The notes under the pieces are model-generated. The model was not told the origin of the DNA and searched no databases. It worked only from the letters and a program-made list of their open reading frames with translations. Positions 28,233-37,933 of a stretch of 64,000 nucleotides of DNA are shown in pieces; the stretch's first letter is position 1, and every line of letters starts with the position of its first letter. Origin of the DNA: Bacteroidota bacterium (GTDB taxonomy: Bacteria; Bacteroidota; Bacteroidia; Chitinophagales; Chitinophagaceae); contig JAFDYC010000074.1 in assembly GCA_018267625.1 (NCBI GenBank), forward strand, positions 79,295-143,294, given 5' to 3'. A program made the position numbers and the translations under genes.

Positions 28233-31007
28233 CTACCGAATCAGCAACAATTCTCCCTTGTGTTCCTCCTTCTGGCCAGTATAGCATTCTGCCCGGACGA
28301 GGTAGAAGTAGGTACCGGCTTCGCAATCATAACCATTGAATCTGCCATCCCATCCGGTCCGGGCATTATCGCCGTGAAACACACGTTCACCCCAGCGATT
28401 ATAGATGCTTATTTCAAACTGAATCTGGTTACCATAAGTCACAACGCGAAAAACGTCATTATGCTGGTCACCGTTTGGGGTGAAGGCATTAGGGTATGAA
28501 AACCGGCAACATCGTTCGACGGTGGAAAGCACCTCAGAAGCCGTATCGCGGCAGTTCCATTCGTTGCTCACGATGAGGTGTATGCTTTGCGGGCGCAGTA
28601 CCAATGCGGTGAAAACAGGCTGATCGGATGATTTTACATTCGGGTCGGAGCTGGTCCATAAATAACTACCGCCCCCTGAGCCGGTCATGCTGATGAGATC
28701 TCCCATGCAGAGTTTCACGGGGTCATAATCTATTCCGGCTTCCGGCTTGGGGTAAATGTTTAAGCTTCGTTGCCTCGTGTCAGTACACCCATTCAGATTG
28801 ACAGTGAGGGAAAGATGTTTTTCTCCAGGGGTGGTCCAGCGGAGCGCATAAGGGCCGGGGCCACTGGAATCTGGGGCCAGAGCCTCATCAAATGCCCAGG
28901 CGTATTGCAGGCCTGCTGGCGGTATCGTGTTGTACCGTATGAGCGCGGTATCAAATTGGCAGGCATCACTCACATCGAAGCCGGCATAAGGAACCTGCTT
29001 CACATAGATCGTATCGCGGTAGGGGAATGAAGCACATTTGTTTTCATCCACCTGCAGGATAATCACCTTGTAGCCCGTGTCGAACCAACGCACGTGCCAA
29101 GGCCCCACGCTGTCGCCTGTCACATAACCCGCACCAAGAAAATTCCAGCGATAATCCAGAATGGGGCCAACCCCAACAGTGCCGGTAAAATGGAAGTTGG
29201 CCGTATCATAGAGGCAGATGCTTTCGGGGCCGGAGAATTGGGCAATGGGGCGTTTGGTGACATACACCTGAACGGTATCTCGCAAGGATCGGCAGGTCTT
29301 GTATTGTTGTTCGACGGTCCAGAAGAAGATGCCCACTGAATCAGTTCGTGGGGTAGGAGCCTGGCCAATATAGCCACCCCCGGAAGTGAACCAACGTGTC
29401 ACCGCTCCTGAATCGGCCTGGGCTACCAGTGAGAGCGCTACATCTTTCAAACAATAAAAAATGGGTGAAACAACGCGGGGCCGGTTGGGATACGTGCCGC
29501 TGTCCGGAACAATCAGGGTCACAAGGGTAGGGCAGTCGAGCCGGTCGGAGCGTATTTCGACATCATAGAGACCCGGGGGAAGGCTGTCTTGTAGATGCCC
29601 GGTGCTATCCCGGTAGCTCTTGATTAGGTTTCCGGATTGCCGGAGGTAGATGCTGCGGGGTGTCAGGCCATTTGTAATGCTAAAATCCACCCAGGCCTGA
29701 TGCACACATTGGGTGGGCGCAATCAGGTAGGCTGATAACTGGTTGGGGCGGATCACATGGATGGTGTAGGCCATCGTCTGTGTAGAAGTCAGGGGGCAGC
29801 CATTGTCTTTATAGGTGACATAAAACGTATGGTTGCCAGGAGGCGCTCCGGTGCTGGTCCAATGAATGGAAATGACCGGTTGTGTCTTATTCGTGCTATC
29901 TACGTTTATAGAGATACCTGCCGGCAAACCCGCCACCGATACTGTGATGGTATCCTTCGCCGCATTCAGGGCAACAATCTTGAATAATGCACTGTCCGTA
30001 CCATAGCAGATATTGAAATCACGGGCTCCATCGGCTAAACCTCCAAAGCCCGAATTATTCTTTGCGGTATCAATCATACTCGATGCCGGTGTGTTGTTGC
30101 AATTAGACAGCACCACAAAATTCATTTCCCGCATCGCAGTACCCACCAGCACTCCATTGCGGTATTCGTTCACGCTTTGTACTACCAGCGACACCTGAGT
30201 GTTGTTTGGGGTGAAATTCATCTGTCCCGTGGCTGAGTTGAAGCTGAAAGAGCCGGAGCTTACCGCAAGTGGGTTAGTAGCAGAAAAGCCGGTGTTGTAG
30301 CTGACTGAGGTGATGGTGCCTCCGCTGGCCATCATACCCGGCACCAGCGAAAACTGAAGAGAATCGCCATTCAGATCATTCGCACCCAGGTTGTATTGCT
30401 GAGCTACATTGACACAGTAAAAAGGTGTGGGGATGGTCGTGAATTGAGGCGAAGAATTGTTACCCACTTTATTGTTGAGCCGGGCTTCCAGCGCCATGAT
30501 ATTCGAACCTGCACTAACGATGTTGGTGATCCCATTGTACCGACCGGCCTGTGCCCCACCATTCCCCATTTGCCCTTCAAATAGAAATCGCCAGTTGGCA
30601 GAGGTATGGTTCAGGGTGTAATAGCCCACATAAGTGAATCGTCGGATACCCGGCAAGCTTGAATTCGGGTTCTGACATGCCGTATTGAACTTCTGAGCGC
30701 TGCATACCGGCGTCACATCCACGCTGTCGCCTTGCCAGACGAGGCTGACTGTAGTTTGCAGGCTGGCACTGTCATACACCTTTATGCGTGGCGAAGCGCC
30801 CGGCAAAGTGGCAAATGCATTGGCGGAACTAGGGTTAGGGTCGCAGTTGCCATAAATCACCAGGGTAATCCGGTAGGTATTGCCAAAGGAATACTCATAG
30901 AAGAGGTCTGCTCCACTCACATGGTTGGCTTGGGCAGTACGATGCACAAGCATACAAGACAAGCACAGCAGCACACTCAGTACACAAACCCGGATATGGG
31001 AAGACAT
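28233..31007 (-). CDS. Large secreted PKD-type protein with gliding-motility (T9SS type B) C-terminal domain
   Basis: A 924-aa secreted protein. The start at MSSHIRVCVLSVLLCLS gives a proper signal peptide ending near TAQA; the 41 codons before it do not. The N-terminal part (ANHVSGADLFYEY, YGNCDPNPSS) is a domain common in large Bacteroidota surface proteins. The middle contains several immunoglobulin/PKD-like repeats (FSGPESICLYDTANFHF, YAGFDVSDACQFDTALI). The last 85 or so residues (FSYPNAFTPNGDQHNDVF, ISIYNRWGERVFH, AGTYFYLVRAE) are the type B sorting domain used by T9SS adhesins. It is probably an adhesin or surface-layer component. Confidence 0.88.
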   Translation of the reverse strand: MSSHIRVCVLSVLLCLSCMLVHRTAQANHVSGADLFYEYSFGNTYRITLVIYGNCDPNPSSANAFATLPGASPRIKVYDSASLQTTVSLVWQGDSVDVTPVCSAQKFNTACQNPNSSLPGIRRFTYVGYYTLNHTSANWRFLFEGQMGNGGAQAGRYNGITNIVSAGSNIMALEARLNNKVGNNSSPQFTTIPTPFYCVNVAQQYNLGANDLNGDSLQFSLVPGMMASGGTITSVSYNTGFSATNPLAVSSGSFSFNSATGQMNFTPNNTQVSLVVQSVNEYRNGVLVGTAMREMNFVVLSNCNNTPASSMIDTAKNNSGFGGLADGARDFNICYGTDSALFKIVALNAAKDTITVSVAGLPAGISINVDSTNKTQPVISIHWTSTGAPPGNHTFYVTYKDNGCPLTSTQTMAYTIHVIRPNQLSAYLIAPTQCVHQAWVDFSITNGLTPRSIYLRQSGNLIKSYRDSTGHLQDSLPPGLYDVEIRSDRLDCPTLVTLIVPDSGTYPNRPRVVSPIFYCLKDVALSLVAQADSGAVTRWFTSGGGYIGQAPTPRTDSVGIFFWTVEQQYKTCRSLRDTVQVYVTKRPIAQFSGPESICLYDTANFHFTGTVGVGPILDYRWNFLGAGYVTGDSVGPWHVRWFDTGYKVIILQVDENKCASFPYRDTIYVKQVPYAGFDVSDACQFDTALIRYNTIPPAGLQYAWAFDEALAPDSSGPGPYALRWTTPGEKHLSLTVNLNGCTDTRQRSLNIYPKPEAGIDYDPVKLCMGDLISMTGSGGGSYLWTSSDPNVKSSDQPVFTALVLRPQSIHLIVSNEWNCRDTASEVLSTVERCCRFSYPNAFTPNGDQHNDVFRVVTYGNQIQFEISIYNRWGERVFHGDNARTGWDGRFNGYDCEAGTYFYLVRAECYTGQKEEHKGELLLIR

Positions 31008-31310
31008 TCGTTCAAAAACGTTGATGGATGCAATACAAAGATGCTCGATACATAATCTTCCATAACGCTGTTGCGGCGATTTTCGGATGCAAAGCGATAA
31101 AGAGGTCAACAAATGACTGTTTTGCTTCAAAATGCTGAGGGCAACATTCCTTCTATTTAGTGCGTGCCTTCGTTGGGGTAGATGAAAACTATTCTTGTTT
31201 CGGCTGGAATGCGCGCATCCATAGCCTATCCTGAATCAAGTTCAGAACAAGGCTGCAAGGATCTTCCATCAGGGGACTATAGCGGCACCAAAACACCATC
31301 ATAAAGCAGA
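31008..31310. other. Intergenic region upstream of the PKD protein
   Basis: About 300 bases between the start of the PKD-protein gene and the terminator of the PNGase F-like gene. The longer open frame of the former runs into it (to 31130) but lacks protein-like character. Nothing else is recognised. Confidence 0.35.
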
Positions 31311-31349
31311 AAAAAAATAGGCTGCCCCTTTGAGACAGCCTATTTTTTT
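31311..31349 (-). terminator. Terminator of the PNGase F-like gene
   Basis: A 14-bp stem AAAAAAATAGGCTG / CAGCCTATTTTTTT (31311-31324 and 31336-31349) with an 11-base loop, 13 bases after the stop. It has the same GGCTG...CAGCC core as the hairpins at 4751 and 45955. Confidence 0.8.
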
Positions 31350-31362
31350 CCGAGGGGGATGA

Positions 31363-33360
31363 TTAGTGGTCGTGGCGGATGCTCACCCGTTGTTGCAGGT
31401 GTTGTCCGTGCTGGTTCTCATAGCTAAGGAGGTAAACACCATCAGCAAGCTCGGAAACATTCATTTGAACGATGCCGTGCGTGTATGCCTGATGCAGCAC
31501 CTCCCGGCCCAGCATGTCGTGAAGGGTCAGGAAGCCCTCGCTGTTTTGAAGGCCATCCACCACCACCGTCAGCCGTTGGCCGGCCGGGTTGGGGAATGCT
31601 TTCATGGATGCAGGTAGGGACGTAATAGTAGGCACACCCAGAGGTTCACCCACCGTAAATTCTTCTACGAAACCTGCACCGAAATTGCCGCTGTAATATC
31701 CGTGCATGGGTACGGTTATGCCCAGGTTGGCATCATACACGCGCAGAGCCCCGGAGGTGGTTGGGAATTGGCTCAACCCAGTGCCGGTGAATTTCCCGAC
31801 AGCGGTTCCTGTGGGGATATCATAATAACCCAGGTAGTTGCTGTCCGAAACAACTAAACGGTAGGCGCCATCCGGCAAGGTGAACATGGTATCGCAAACA
31901 GAGCTGATTGCGCAATTGTTGCATTGTTGAACGATGTTCCCGGCAGCATCCTCAATACGCCATGCCGTCTGGCTGATACTTGCGTTGGAGGGCAGGGGTT
32001 CATCGTTGGTGGCTAATTGAATTTGCAGCTTCGAAGGCCATTGGGGAGCAGCGGCAAAAGTGCTGTTCAGGCTGTTGTTGGTAGGGTCTTCATCAGCAGC
32101 TCCGTTCACTTCGGCTATGTTGGCATGAAAGCCATAGTCGCCGGCAGCCAGGCGTAGCTGGGGCAATGGAGGCAGTGTGATTTCCTGAGTGGAGAAGCTA
32201 GGGATATTGCCATTCCAGTTGTAGGTGTTTTCCAGTTTCCCATCCACGCCATACAGGATTTTCATACTCGTAATGGCATTAGCCCCGGAGTTGCGGATGC
32301 TCAGTATCGGACGCCCGGAAATGGGGTTTTCGCGCCAGTGATATTCTGCCTTGGTGGGTGCAATAATATCTTCCAGGGAAGCATCGGTGTTTTTGTTGGC
32401 CGTACCATAATAGACGACGGTGCTCTCGATGGTATAAGATGCCGGTGACCCACCACCGCTCGTTGTAGAGGTGTAAGCAGGGAAGCTCATTGTTAAGTTG
32501 AAAGGAGCTGCGCCAGGAGAAAGAGGAAGCTCATGTGAAATCGTGCGCACCAACGCCCCCGGACACCAGTTGGCACGTGCATAGATCCAAGTGCCGCTCT
32601 GTGGGTACAATTCATTCTGCGAGCAGTCTTCCCGGAAAAACTCCTGCTGGGCAACCTGACTTCCGTTCATACTGATTCGGTAAAAATTCGGGCAGAATTC
32701 CGCACAGGCATTGTCGTCGCCGCCATGGCCGGTAATGTTCATCTTCAAAGCAGCAGAGACAGCCGGAATGGGGGGTATTTCTGATTCGGGAACAAGCGCT
32801 GTATTGATGGGCGTGCTCCCATGTCCGTAATTGAAATTGCCATGCCAGAGCCGGTCCACGCGCAGCACATTTCGTTCCGGAGTTCCTTCGATAAATGCGA
32901 AGCGGATGTTGGCCGTAAAGCCACCGCTATACCCGGAATAGTGGATGCGCACGGTGCCGGAATCCCGAAGGATGGGATAGTAGTCGGTCACGTCAAAAAT
33001 GTAGCGTTGGGTCCAGTTGGCGGCAAAGCGATACCAACCGGTATGCGCATAGGGTGTAATCAGGCGCCCCAGTTCCAGAGTGTCCGGGTGGCTGATGCCC
33101 ATAAAGAAAGTCTGTACTGTATAGTCCCAGTCGCCACAATATTGCGGGCTGCCCGGACAGGCATATTTGCCGATGGTGGCTATCATGTAAATTTTCCGGT
33201 AGCTCACTGAGCTGTCGGGGAAGAGGATGCTCGTGTCAAAATTGTTGTAGTAATTCAGTTGCACATTGTTGGCTTGAACCCAGGTGGTATCTCCCGGTGC
33301 CGCAGTGGCAAAGAGTGGGAAAGCAAGCGCAGCAAGCAGGCAGGCGTACAGTTTTCTCAT
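31363..33360 (-). CDS. Secreted peptide-N-glycosidase F-related protein with T9SS sorting domain
   Basis: A 665-aa exported protein. The start is at MRKLYACLLAALAFPLF, giving a signal peptide cut near FATAA. The N-terminal two thirds match the PNGase F fold: CPGSPQYCGDWDYTVQTFF (about 58-76) with its Asp, RIHYSGYSGGF, and the cysteine-rich GHGGDDNACAEFCPNFYRISMNG loop (about 219-241). Known relatives cleave N-glycans from glycoproteins. The C-terminal 85 or so residues form a T9SS type A sorting domain (AFPNPAGQRLTVVV, LHDMLGREV, DGVYLLSYENQHGQ). Deglycosylation activity is inferred. A minus-strand TATCTTTG (33401-33394) is a likely promoter element. Confidence 0.88.
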   Translation of the reverse strand: MRKLYACLLAALAFPLFATAAPGDTTWVQANNVQLNYYNNFDTSILFPDSSVSYRKIYMIATIGKYACPGSPQYCGDWDYTVQTFFMGISHPDTLELGRLITPYAHTGWYRFAANWTQRYIFDVTDYYPILRDSGTVRIHYSGYSGGFTANIRFAFIEGTPERNVLRVDRLWHGNFNYGHGSTPINTALVPESEIPPIPAVSAALKMNITGHGGDDNACAEFCPNFYRISMNGSQVAQQEFFREDCSQNELYPQSGTWIYARANWCPGALVRTISHELPLSPGAAPFNLTMSFPAYTSTTSGGGSPASYTIESTVVYYGTANKNTDASLEDIIAPTKAEYHWRENPISGRPILSIRNSGANAITSMKILYGVDGKLENTYNWNGNIPSFSTQEITLPPLPQLRLAAGDYGFHANIAEVNGAADEDPTNNSLNSTFAAAPQWPSKLQIQLATNDEPLPSNASISQTAWRIEDAAGNIVQQCNNCAISSVCDTMFTLPDGAYRLVVSDSNYLGYYDIPTGTAVGKFTGTGLSQFPTTSGALRVYDANLGITVPMHGYYSGNFGAGFVEEFTVGEPLGVPTITSLPASMKAFPNPAGQRLTVVVDGLQNSEGFLTLHDMLGREVLHQAYTHGIVQMNVSELADGVYLLSYENQHGQHLQQRVSIRHDH

Positions 33361-33455
33361 AATAGTCTTTTTGGCACTTAATTGATAAGGGGGCAAAGAT
33401 ACCGGCATCCCTATCCTTTTGAGTTTTACAAACCGGCAACCGCATCGTTAGCGCC

Positions 33456-33463
33456 TACCTTTG
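33456..33463 (+). promoter_or_regulatory. Likely -7 promoter element of der
   Basis: TACCTTTG matches TAnnTTTG exactly and lies 24 bases before the der ATG. No clear -33 element was found at the right distance. Confidence 0.35.
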
Positions 33464-33487
33464 CCCGCTTTTATAAAATCAGGCCTT

Positions 33488-34864
33488 ATGCCAGGAATCA
33501 CCGTAGCCATTGTAGGTCGCCCGAACGTGGGCAAGTCCACTCTTTTTAATCGCCTGCTCGAGGAGCGCAAAGCCATTGTGGACGACTTCTCAGGCGTGAC
33601 CCGCGACCGCCAATACGGCACCGCCGACTGGAATGGCCGCGTCTTTAATGTGATTGACACAGGCGGCTTTGTGTCGCGCAGCGAAGATGTCTTTGAACGG
33701 GAAATCAAAAAGCAAGTCTTGATAGCCCTGGATGAGGCCGATATGTTACTCTTTGTGGTGGACACCCTGACGGGTATTACGGGTCAGGACGAGGATATGG
33801 CTGTGGTGTTACGCCGTAGTAAGAAGCCGGTCTTTCTGGTGGTCAACAAAGCGGACAATTCCGAGCGAGCCTTGATGGGGACTGAATTCTACGGTATGGG
33901 CTTTGAAAAAGTACATTTCATTTCGGCTATCTCCGGCTCGGGCACAGGGGAGTTGCTGGATGATATGACTGCTCTGATGCCCGCACCCGAAAAGCAGGAA
34001 GACCTGGTTGCAGCGCTTCGGGAAGCTGATTTAGAGGGTGCTGAGCAGGCTGCTGTTGCAGAAGAAAAAGCGGCCTTACCCCGCTTCGCCATCATTGGTC
34101 AGCCGAATGCCGGAAAAAGCACCTTGCTCAATGCACTGGTGGGCCAGGAACGAACCATCGTATCCGAAATTGCCGGAACCACACGAGATACAATTCACAC
34201 CCACTACAAGCTCTTCAACCGTGAGTTTGTCCTAATAGACACGGCAGGGATCCGCAAGAAGAAAAATGTGCATGAAGACCTGGAGTTTTATTCGGTCATC
34301 CGCGCCATTCGTGCTATGGATGAAGCTGATGTCTGTATGTTGCTCATTGATGCAGCCAAAGGCATGACGGCACAGGATGTCAACATCTTTGCGCTGGCCG
34401 CGAAAAAGGGCAAAGGCATCGTCATCTTAGTCAACAAATGGGATACCGTTCCGGAGAAGAAAACGAATACACCCCGCGATTATGAAAAAGCGATTAAAGA
34501 GAAAACTGCACCCTTCACCGATGTGCCGGTAATCTTTATTTCTGCCACAGAAAAGCAGCGCATTTTTCAGGCAATGGAAAAGGCCATAGAGGTGTTTGAA
34601 AACCGCCGCCGCCGCATTCCTACTTCCAAGCTAAATGAAATCATGCAGAAGGAAGTGGATGCCTATCCGCCCCCTCTGATGCGCGGCCATGCCGTAAAAA
34701 TCAAGTATATGACGCAGGTGCCCACGGCTGTACCCGCATTTGCTTTTTATTCCAATCACCCCGATGCCATCCGCGAAGGCTACCGCAATTATTTAGAGAA
34801 TAAACTGCGCAGTCATTTCCGCTTCAGCGGGGTGCCGGTAAGAATATTTTTCAGAAAGAAATAA
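33488..34864 (+). CDS. der: Ribosome biogenesis GTPase Der (EngA)
   Basis: A 458-aa cytosolic protein with two tandem GTPase domains and a KH-like C-terminal domain, required for 50S subunit assembly. The first G1 is GRPNVGKS (10-17), with DTGGF as its G3 motif and NKAD as its G4. The second G1 is GQPNAGKS (about 203-210), with DTAGIRKK and NKWD. The C-terminal domain starts near 355. The ATG at 33488 (MPGITVAIVG) is the standard start; a frame opening at 33461 adds nine unlikely residues. Confidence 0.97.
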   Translation: MPGITVAIVGRPNVGKSTLFNRLLEERKAIVDDFSGVTRDRQYGTADWNGRVFNVIDTGGFVSRSEDVFEREIKKQVLIALDEADMLLFVVDTLTGITGQDEDMAVVLRRSKKPVFLVVNKADNSERALMGTEFYGMGFEKVHFISAISGSGTGELLDDMTALMPAPEKQEDLVAALREADLEGAEQAAVAEEKAALPRFAIIGQPNAGKSTLLNALVGQERTIVSEIAGTTRDTIHTHYKLFNREFVLIDTAGIRKKKNVHEDLEFYSVIRAIRAMDEADVCMLLIDAAKGMTAQDVNIFALAAKKGKGIVILVNKWDTVPEKKTNTPRDYEKAIKEKTAPFTDVPVIFISATEKQRIFQAMEKAIEVFENRRRRIPTSKLNEIMQKEVDAYPPPLMRGHAVKIKYMTQVPTAVPAFAFYSNHPDAIREGYRNYLENKLRSHFRFSGVPVRIFFRKK

Positions 34865-34908
34865 AGAAATAAGGCAATAACACGGGCTCAATTGGGTTCC
34901 CCGGCTGG

Positions 34909-35490
34909 CTATTTTCCAGGGAAATTCATTCGATAATCCACGCTTATTCTACCTGCTGAAATATCATCCAGCTTCTTCTTGAGCAACCTGCGTTTCAGCG
35001 GGCTGAGGTAGTCAATGAATAGCTTACCCTCGATGTGGTCGTATTCATGCAGGATCACTCGGGCGCTTACCTCGTCAAATTCTGCTTCGTGTTCCTGGAA
35101 GTGCTCATCCATCCAGCGGAGCCGAACCTTAGCGGGCCGGTTGATGTTTTCCCGAATCTTCGGAATGCTCAGGCACCCTTCATTATAGGCCCAGGGCTCG
35201 CCAGTTTCGTCCAGTTTTTGAGCATTGATGAATACCTGCCGGATGCCTTGTTCATTGGGATATTCTGCGCGGTCATCTTCGTCAAATTGCTCTACTAACT
35301 GGAGGGTGTCCACGACAAACAAACGGATGGCTTTGCCGATTTGGGGTGCTGCAATGCCTACGCCGTGGCTGTGGTACATCGTTTCCCACATGTTGGCAAT
35401 AAGCTGTTCTAAGTCTGGATAATTCGGGTCAATGTCTTCAGCAAGCTTTCTTAAAACAGGATGTCCGAACGCAAAAACCGGTAGTAACAT
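34909..35490 (-). CDS. def: Peptide deformylase
   Basis: A 193-aa metalloenzyme that removes the formyl group from nascent N-terminal methionine. All three motifs are intact: GVGIAAPQ (about 43-50), EGCLSIP (Cys ligand) and HEYDH (two His ligands and catalytic Glu). It lies 27 bases upstream of the next minus-strand stretch and is in line with ruvX and dnaG. Confidence 0.97.
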   Translation of the reverse strand: MLLPVFAFGHPVLRKLAEDIDPNYPDLEQLIANMWETMYHSHGVGIAAPQIGKAIRLFVVDTLQLVEQFDEDDRAEYPNEQGIRQVFINAQKLDETGEPWAYNEGCLSIPKIRENINRPAKVRLRWMDEHFQEHEAEFDEVSARVILHEYDHIEGKLFIDYLSPLKRRLLKKKLDDISAGRISVDYRMNFPGK

Positions 35491-35517
35491 GGCGCGAAGG
35501 TAGCCGCTTCGAAAAGT

Positions 35518-35925
35518 TTAGTGATGTTCCATCCATTCCTGCAACAACATCACCGCGCTCACGCTGTCAATGATCCCTTTTTGCTCGCGTACTTTTTTCT
35601 TCAGGCCCATGCCGGCGATGGCCTGCGAAGCCCACTTGGAGCTATATCGTTCATCCACGGTTTCGATGGGCATGTTGGGGAATTGCTTTTTGAATGCCCT
35701 AATAAAGCCTTCCACCAGCGGAGTGGCATGGGTAGGGCTGTCATCCAGGTTGAGCGGATAGCCAATGAGCACGAAGCTGACTGATTCCTGAGTAAAATAT
35801 TTTTTGAGAAAATCCATCAGCCCACTTGTGTCCACGGTGCCCAAAGCAGTAGCAATAATGCGCAAGGGATCGCTTACCGCAATGCCGGTTCGTTTCTTGC
35901 CATAATCCAACATCATTAGGCGCAT
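35518..35925 (-). CDS. ruvX: Putative pre-16S rRNA nuclease / Holliday junction resolvase RuvX (YqgF)
   Basis: A 135-aa RNase H-like nuclease. The N-terminal MRLMMLDYGKKRTGIAVSD carries the first catalytic Asp, VLIGYPLN is the central strand with its Gly, and ETVDERYSSKWA carries Asp and Glu. In Escherichia coli the protein matures 16S rRNA 5' ends. It lies 2 bases after dnaG and is probably co-transcribed with it. Confidence 0.95.
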   Translation of the reverse strand: MRLMMLDYGKKRTGIAVSDPLRIIATALGTVDTSGLMDFLKKYFTQESVSFVLIGYPLNLDDSPTHATPLVEGFIRAFKKQFPNMPIETVDERYSSKWASQAIAGMGLKKKVREQKGIIDSVSAVMLLQEWMEHH

Positions 35926-35927
35926 GA

Positions 35928-37868
35928 TTATTTCAAAGGCTGATGAAGGGTTACAGTGCCCCGTTTACTGACGATGTCTTGTTTCACTCGAGCTAGTTCC
36001 AGGTACATCATCTGTAGGGTTCGGATATGTTCCATATTTGATTCATCCCGCATTTTTTGCATCACTTGTTCTTGTGCTTTCTCAAGCATCTTCAGTTCGA
36101 AATAGCAGAGGGTACTGTCTGCATCGGTAAGGTAGAGTTGGTCTATGTCGGGCAGTTCGATGTCATGCATGGCTTTCCAGTTCGGGCTTACCTCATCCCG
36201 ATGGTGCAGCAAGCTGGCCGCCTGACGTTGAAAGTCAGGGTTCGGGTGACTCACGAAGTAAGCAATGACCTTAGGCGGCAGCAGCCCGGTTGCATGCGAG
36301 AAATATTCATCGAACATTCGTCGGGCCAAGGGGGTTTCGATGAGTGTCGGGTCCACCCGTTCTGCAATTTCATCGGCAACTTTTTTCCCATCGCTAAGAG
36401 GCAGTTCTCCACTTTCCAGAAGCAGGCGCACCAATGCCCATTCTTGCATTTCCGCAGTGGGAAGAGGCTGAGTCAGGGCGGGTTCGGTTCGTGTGTCTGC
36501 TGGCACTGCAGGGGCTTGTTCGCTCCCTTTTTTTCGGGTCCTTGCTTCCGCGTCTAATCGCTCTCGCAGGTATTTGTTTACTAAGATGACAAGGCCCCCT
36601 TCATCTACGTCAAGCAAGGTGCTGGCCTGCCGGATATAATGCTGTTGCAGGGAAAAGTCTTCGGCCTTGTTGACTCGGGAAATCGTCTCTGCTATCTCAT
36701 TGACTAATGTGTTTTTCTTCAGAGGGTCGCCGGCCGCTTCTCTCAGCCCCAGGTCAGCGCGGAAGTGGATGACATCCTGTTTGTGTACGGCAACATAAGT
36801 TTCAAACCCGCTCTTGCCTTGCTTTTGCACGAAGCTGTCGGGGTCTTCGCCTTCGGGCAGCAACACCAGGTGTACCCGGAAGCCCTGACTCAGGGCCAGA
36901 TCAATGCCCCGCAGTGCTGCTTTGATACCTGCCGGGTCGGCATCATACAGGATGTTGAGGTTTTTGGTGATGTGGCCAATAGCGCGTAGCTGGTCTTCAG
37001 TGAGAGAGGTGCCGCTGCTGGCAACGGCGTGCTGAATGCCTGCCTGATGCAATGAAATGACATCCAGGTAGCCTTCTACCAGCAGGCATTCATTGAGCTT
37101 GCTCATGGCTTGCCGAGCCTGATACAAACCATAGAGAACCCGGCTTTTTATGTACAGCTCATTTTCCGGCGTATTGACATACTTGGGTGCCTTGTCGTTG
37201 CTCTTAAGGATGCGAGCGCCAAAGCCCAGCACTCGCCCGGTGTTTCCCTGAATAGGAAAGATGACACGCCCCCGGTAACTATCCTGGTATTGCCCATGAC
37301 GCTCGCGGATCAGGCCTGCTTTTTCGAGTAATTCAGGGCTATAATCTTTGCTTTTCGCTTCGCGGAAAAAGGAATCACCTGACTCATCGCAATACCCGAG
37401 GCGGAAGGTGTCGATCGTTTCCTGGCGCAGGCCCCGCTCACGGAAATAAGAAAGACCAATATTTTTTCCTTCTTCGGTTTGACACAAGCTTTCACTGAAA
37501 AAATGGGCGGCAAATTCATTCAGTATGCGCAGGGCTTCTTCGGTCTGTTGGCTCTGAATCTGCTCAGGGCTTCGCTCCGTTTCCTGAAGCTCAATTTTGT
37601 AAAAATCGGCCAGCCAGTGGATGGATTCTACGAAGCTCAGCTTATTATATTCCTCTACGAAAGTGACCACATTGCCACCACGCCCACAACCGAAGCACTT
37701 ATAAAATCCCTTACTGGCCGAAACAGAGAATGAGGGGGTCTTTTCGTTGTGAAAAGGACAGTTTGCCACATAGTTGGCACCTCTTTTTTTCAGCCTGACG
37801 GAAAGGCCGATAATCTCTACTATGTCTGCGCGATTCAGCACTTCCTGAACCGAGGCTTGGGCAATCAT
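35928..37868 (-). CDS. dnaG: DNA primase DnaG
   Basis: A 646-aa primase that makes RNA primers at replication forks. The N-terminal zinc-binding domain has C37, H40, C58 and C61 (ANCPFHNEKT, FYKCFGCGRGG). The TOPRIM core has VEGYLDVISLHQAG and YDADPAGIKA. The C-terminal region that binds the replicative helicase is acidic and helical, with a proline-rich linker around 430-465. Length is normal. It heads the dnaG-ruvX-def run on the minus strand. Confidence 0.96.
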   Translation of the reverse strand: MIAQASVQEVLNRADIVEIIGLSVRLKKRGANYVANCPFHNEKTPSFSVSASKGFYKCFGCGRGGNVVTFVEEYNKLSFVESIHWLADFYKIELQETERSPEQIQSQQTEEALRILNEFAAHFFSESLCQTEEGKNIGLSYFRERGLRQETIDTFRLGYCDESGDSFFREAKSKDYSPELLEKAGLIRERHGQYQDSYRGRVIFPIQGNTGRVLGFGARILKSNDKAPKYVNTPENELYIKSRVLYGLYQARQAMSKLNECLLVEGYLDVISLHQAGIQHAVASSGTSLTEDQLRAIGHITKNLNILYDADPAGIKAALRGIDLALSQGFRVHLVLLPEGEDPDSFVQKQGKSGFETYVAVHKQDVIHFRADLGLREAAGDPLKKNTLVNEIAETISRVNKAEDFSLQQHYIRQASTLLDVDEGGLVILVNKYLRERLDAEARTRKKGSEQAPAVPADTRTEPALTQPLPTAEMQEWALVRLLLESGELPLSDGKKVADEIAERVDPTLIETPLARRMFDEYFSHATGLLPPKVIAYFVSHPNPDFQRQAASLLHHRDEVSPNWKAMHDIELPDIDQLYLTDADSTLCYFELKMLEKAQEQVMQKMRDESNMEHIRTLQMMYLELARVKQDIVSKRGTVTLHQPLK

Positions 37869-37933
37869 TTAGTGAAGGTACGCTGAGGGGGAAATGGGAC
37901 TAAGAAGCTAAACAATCAAGGAGAATGGATGCC

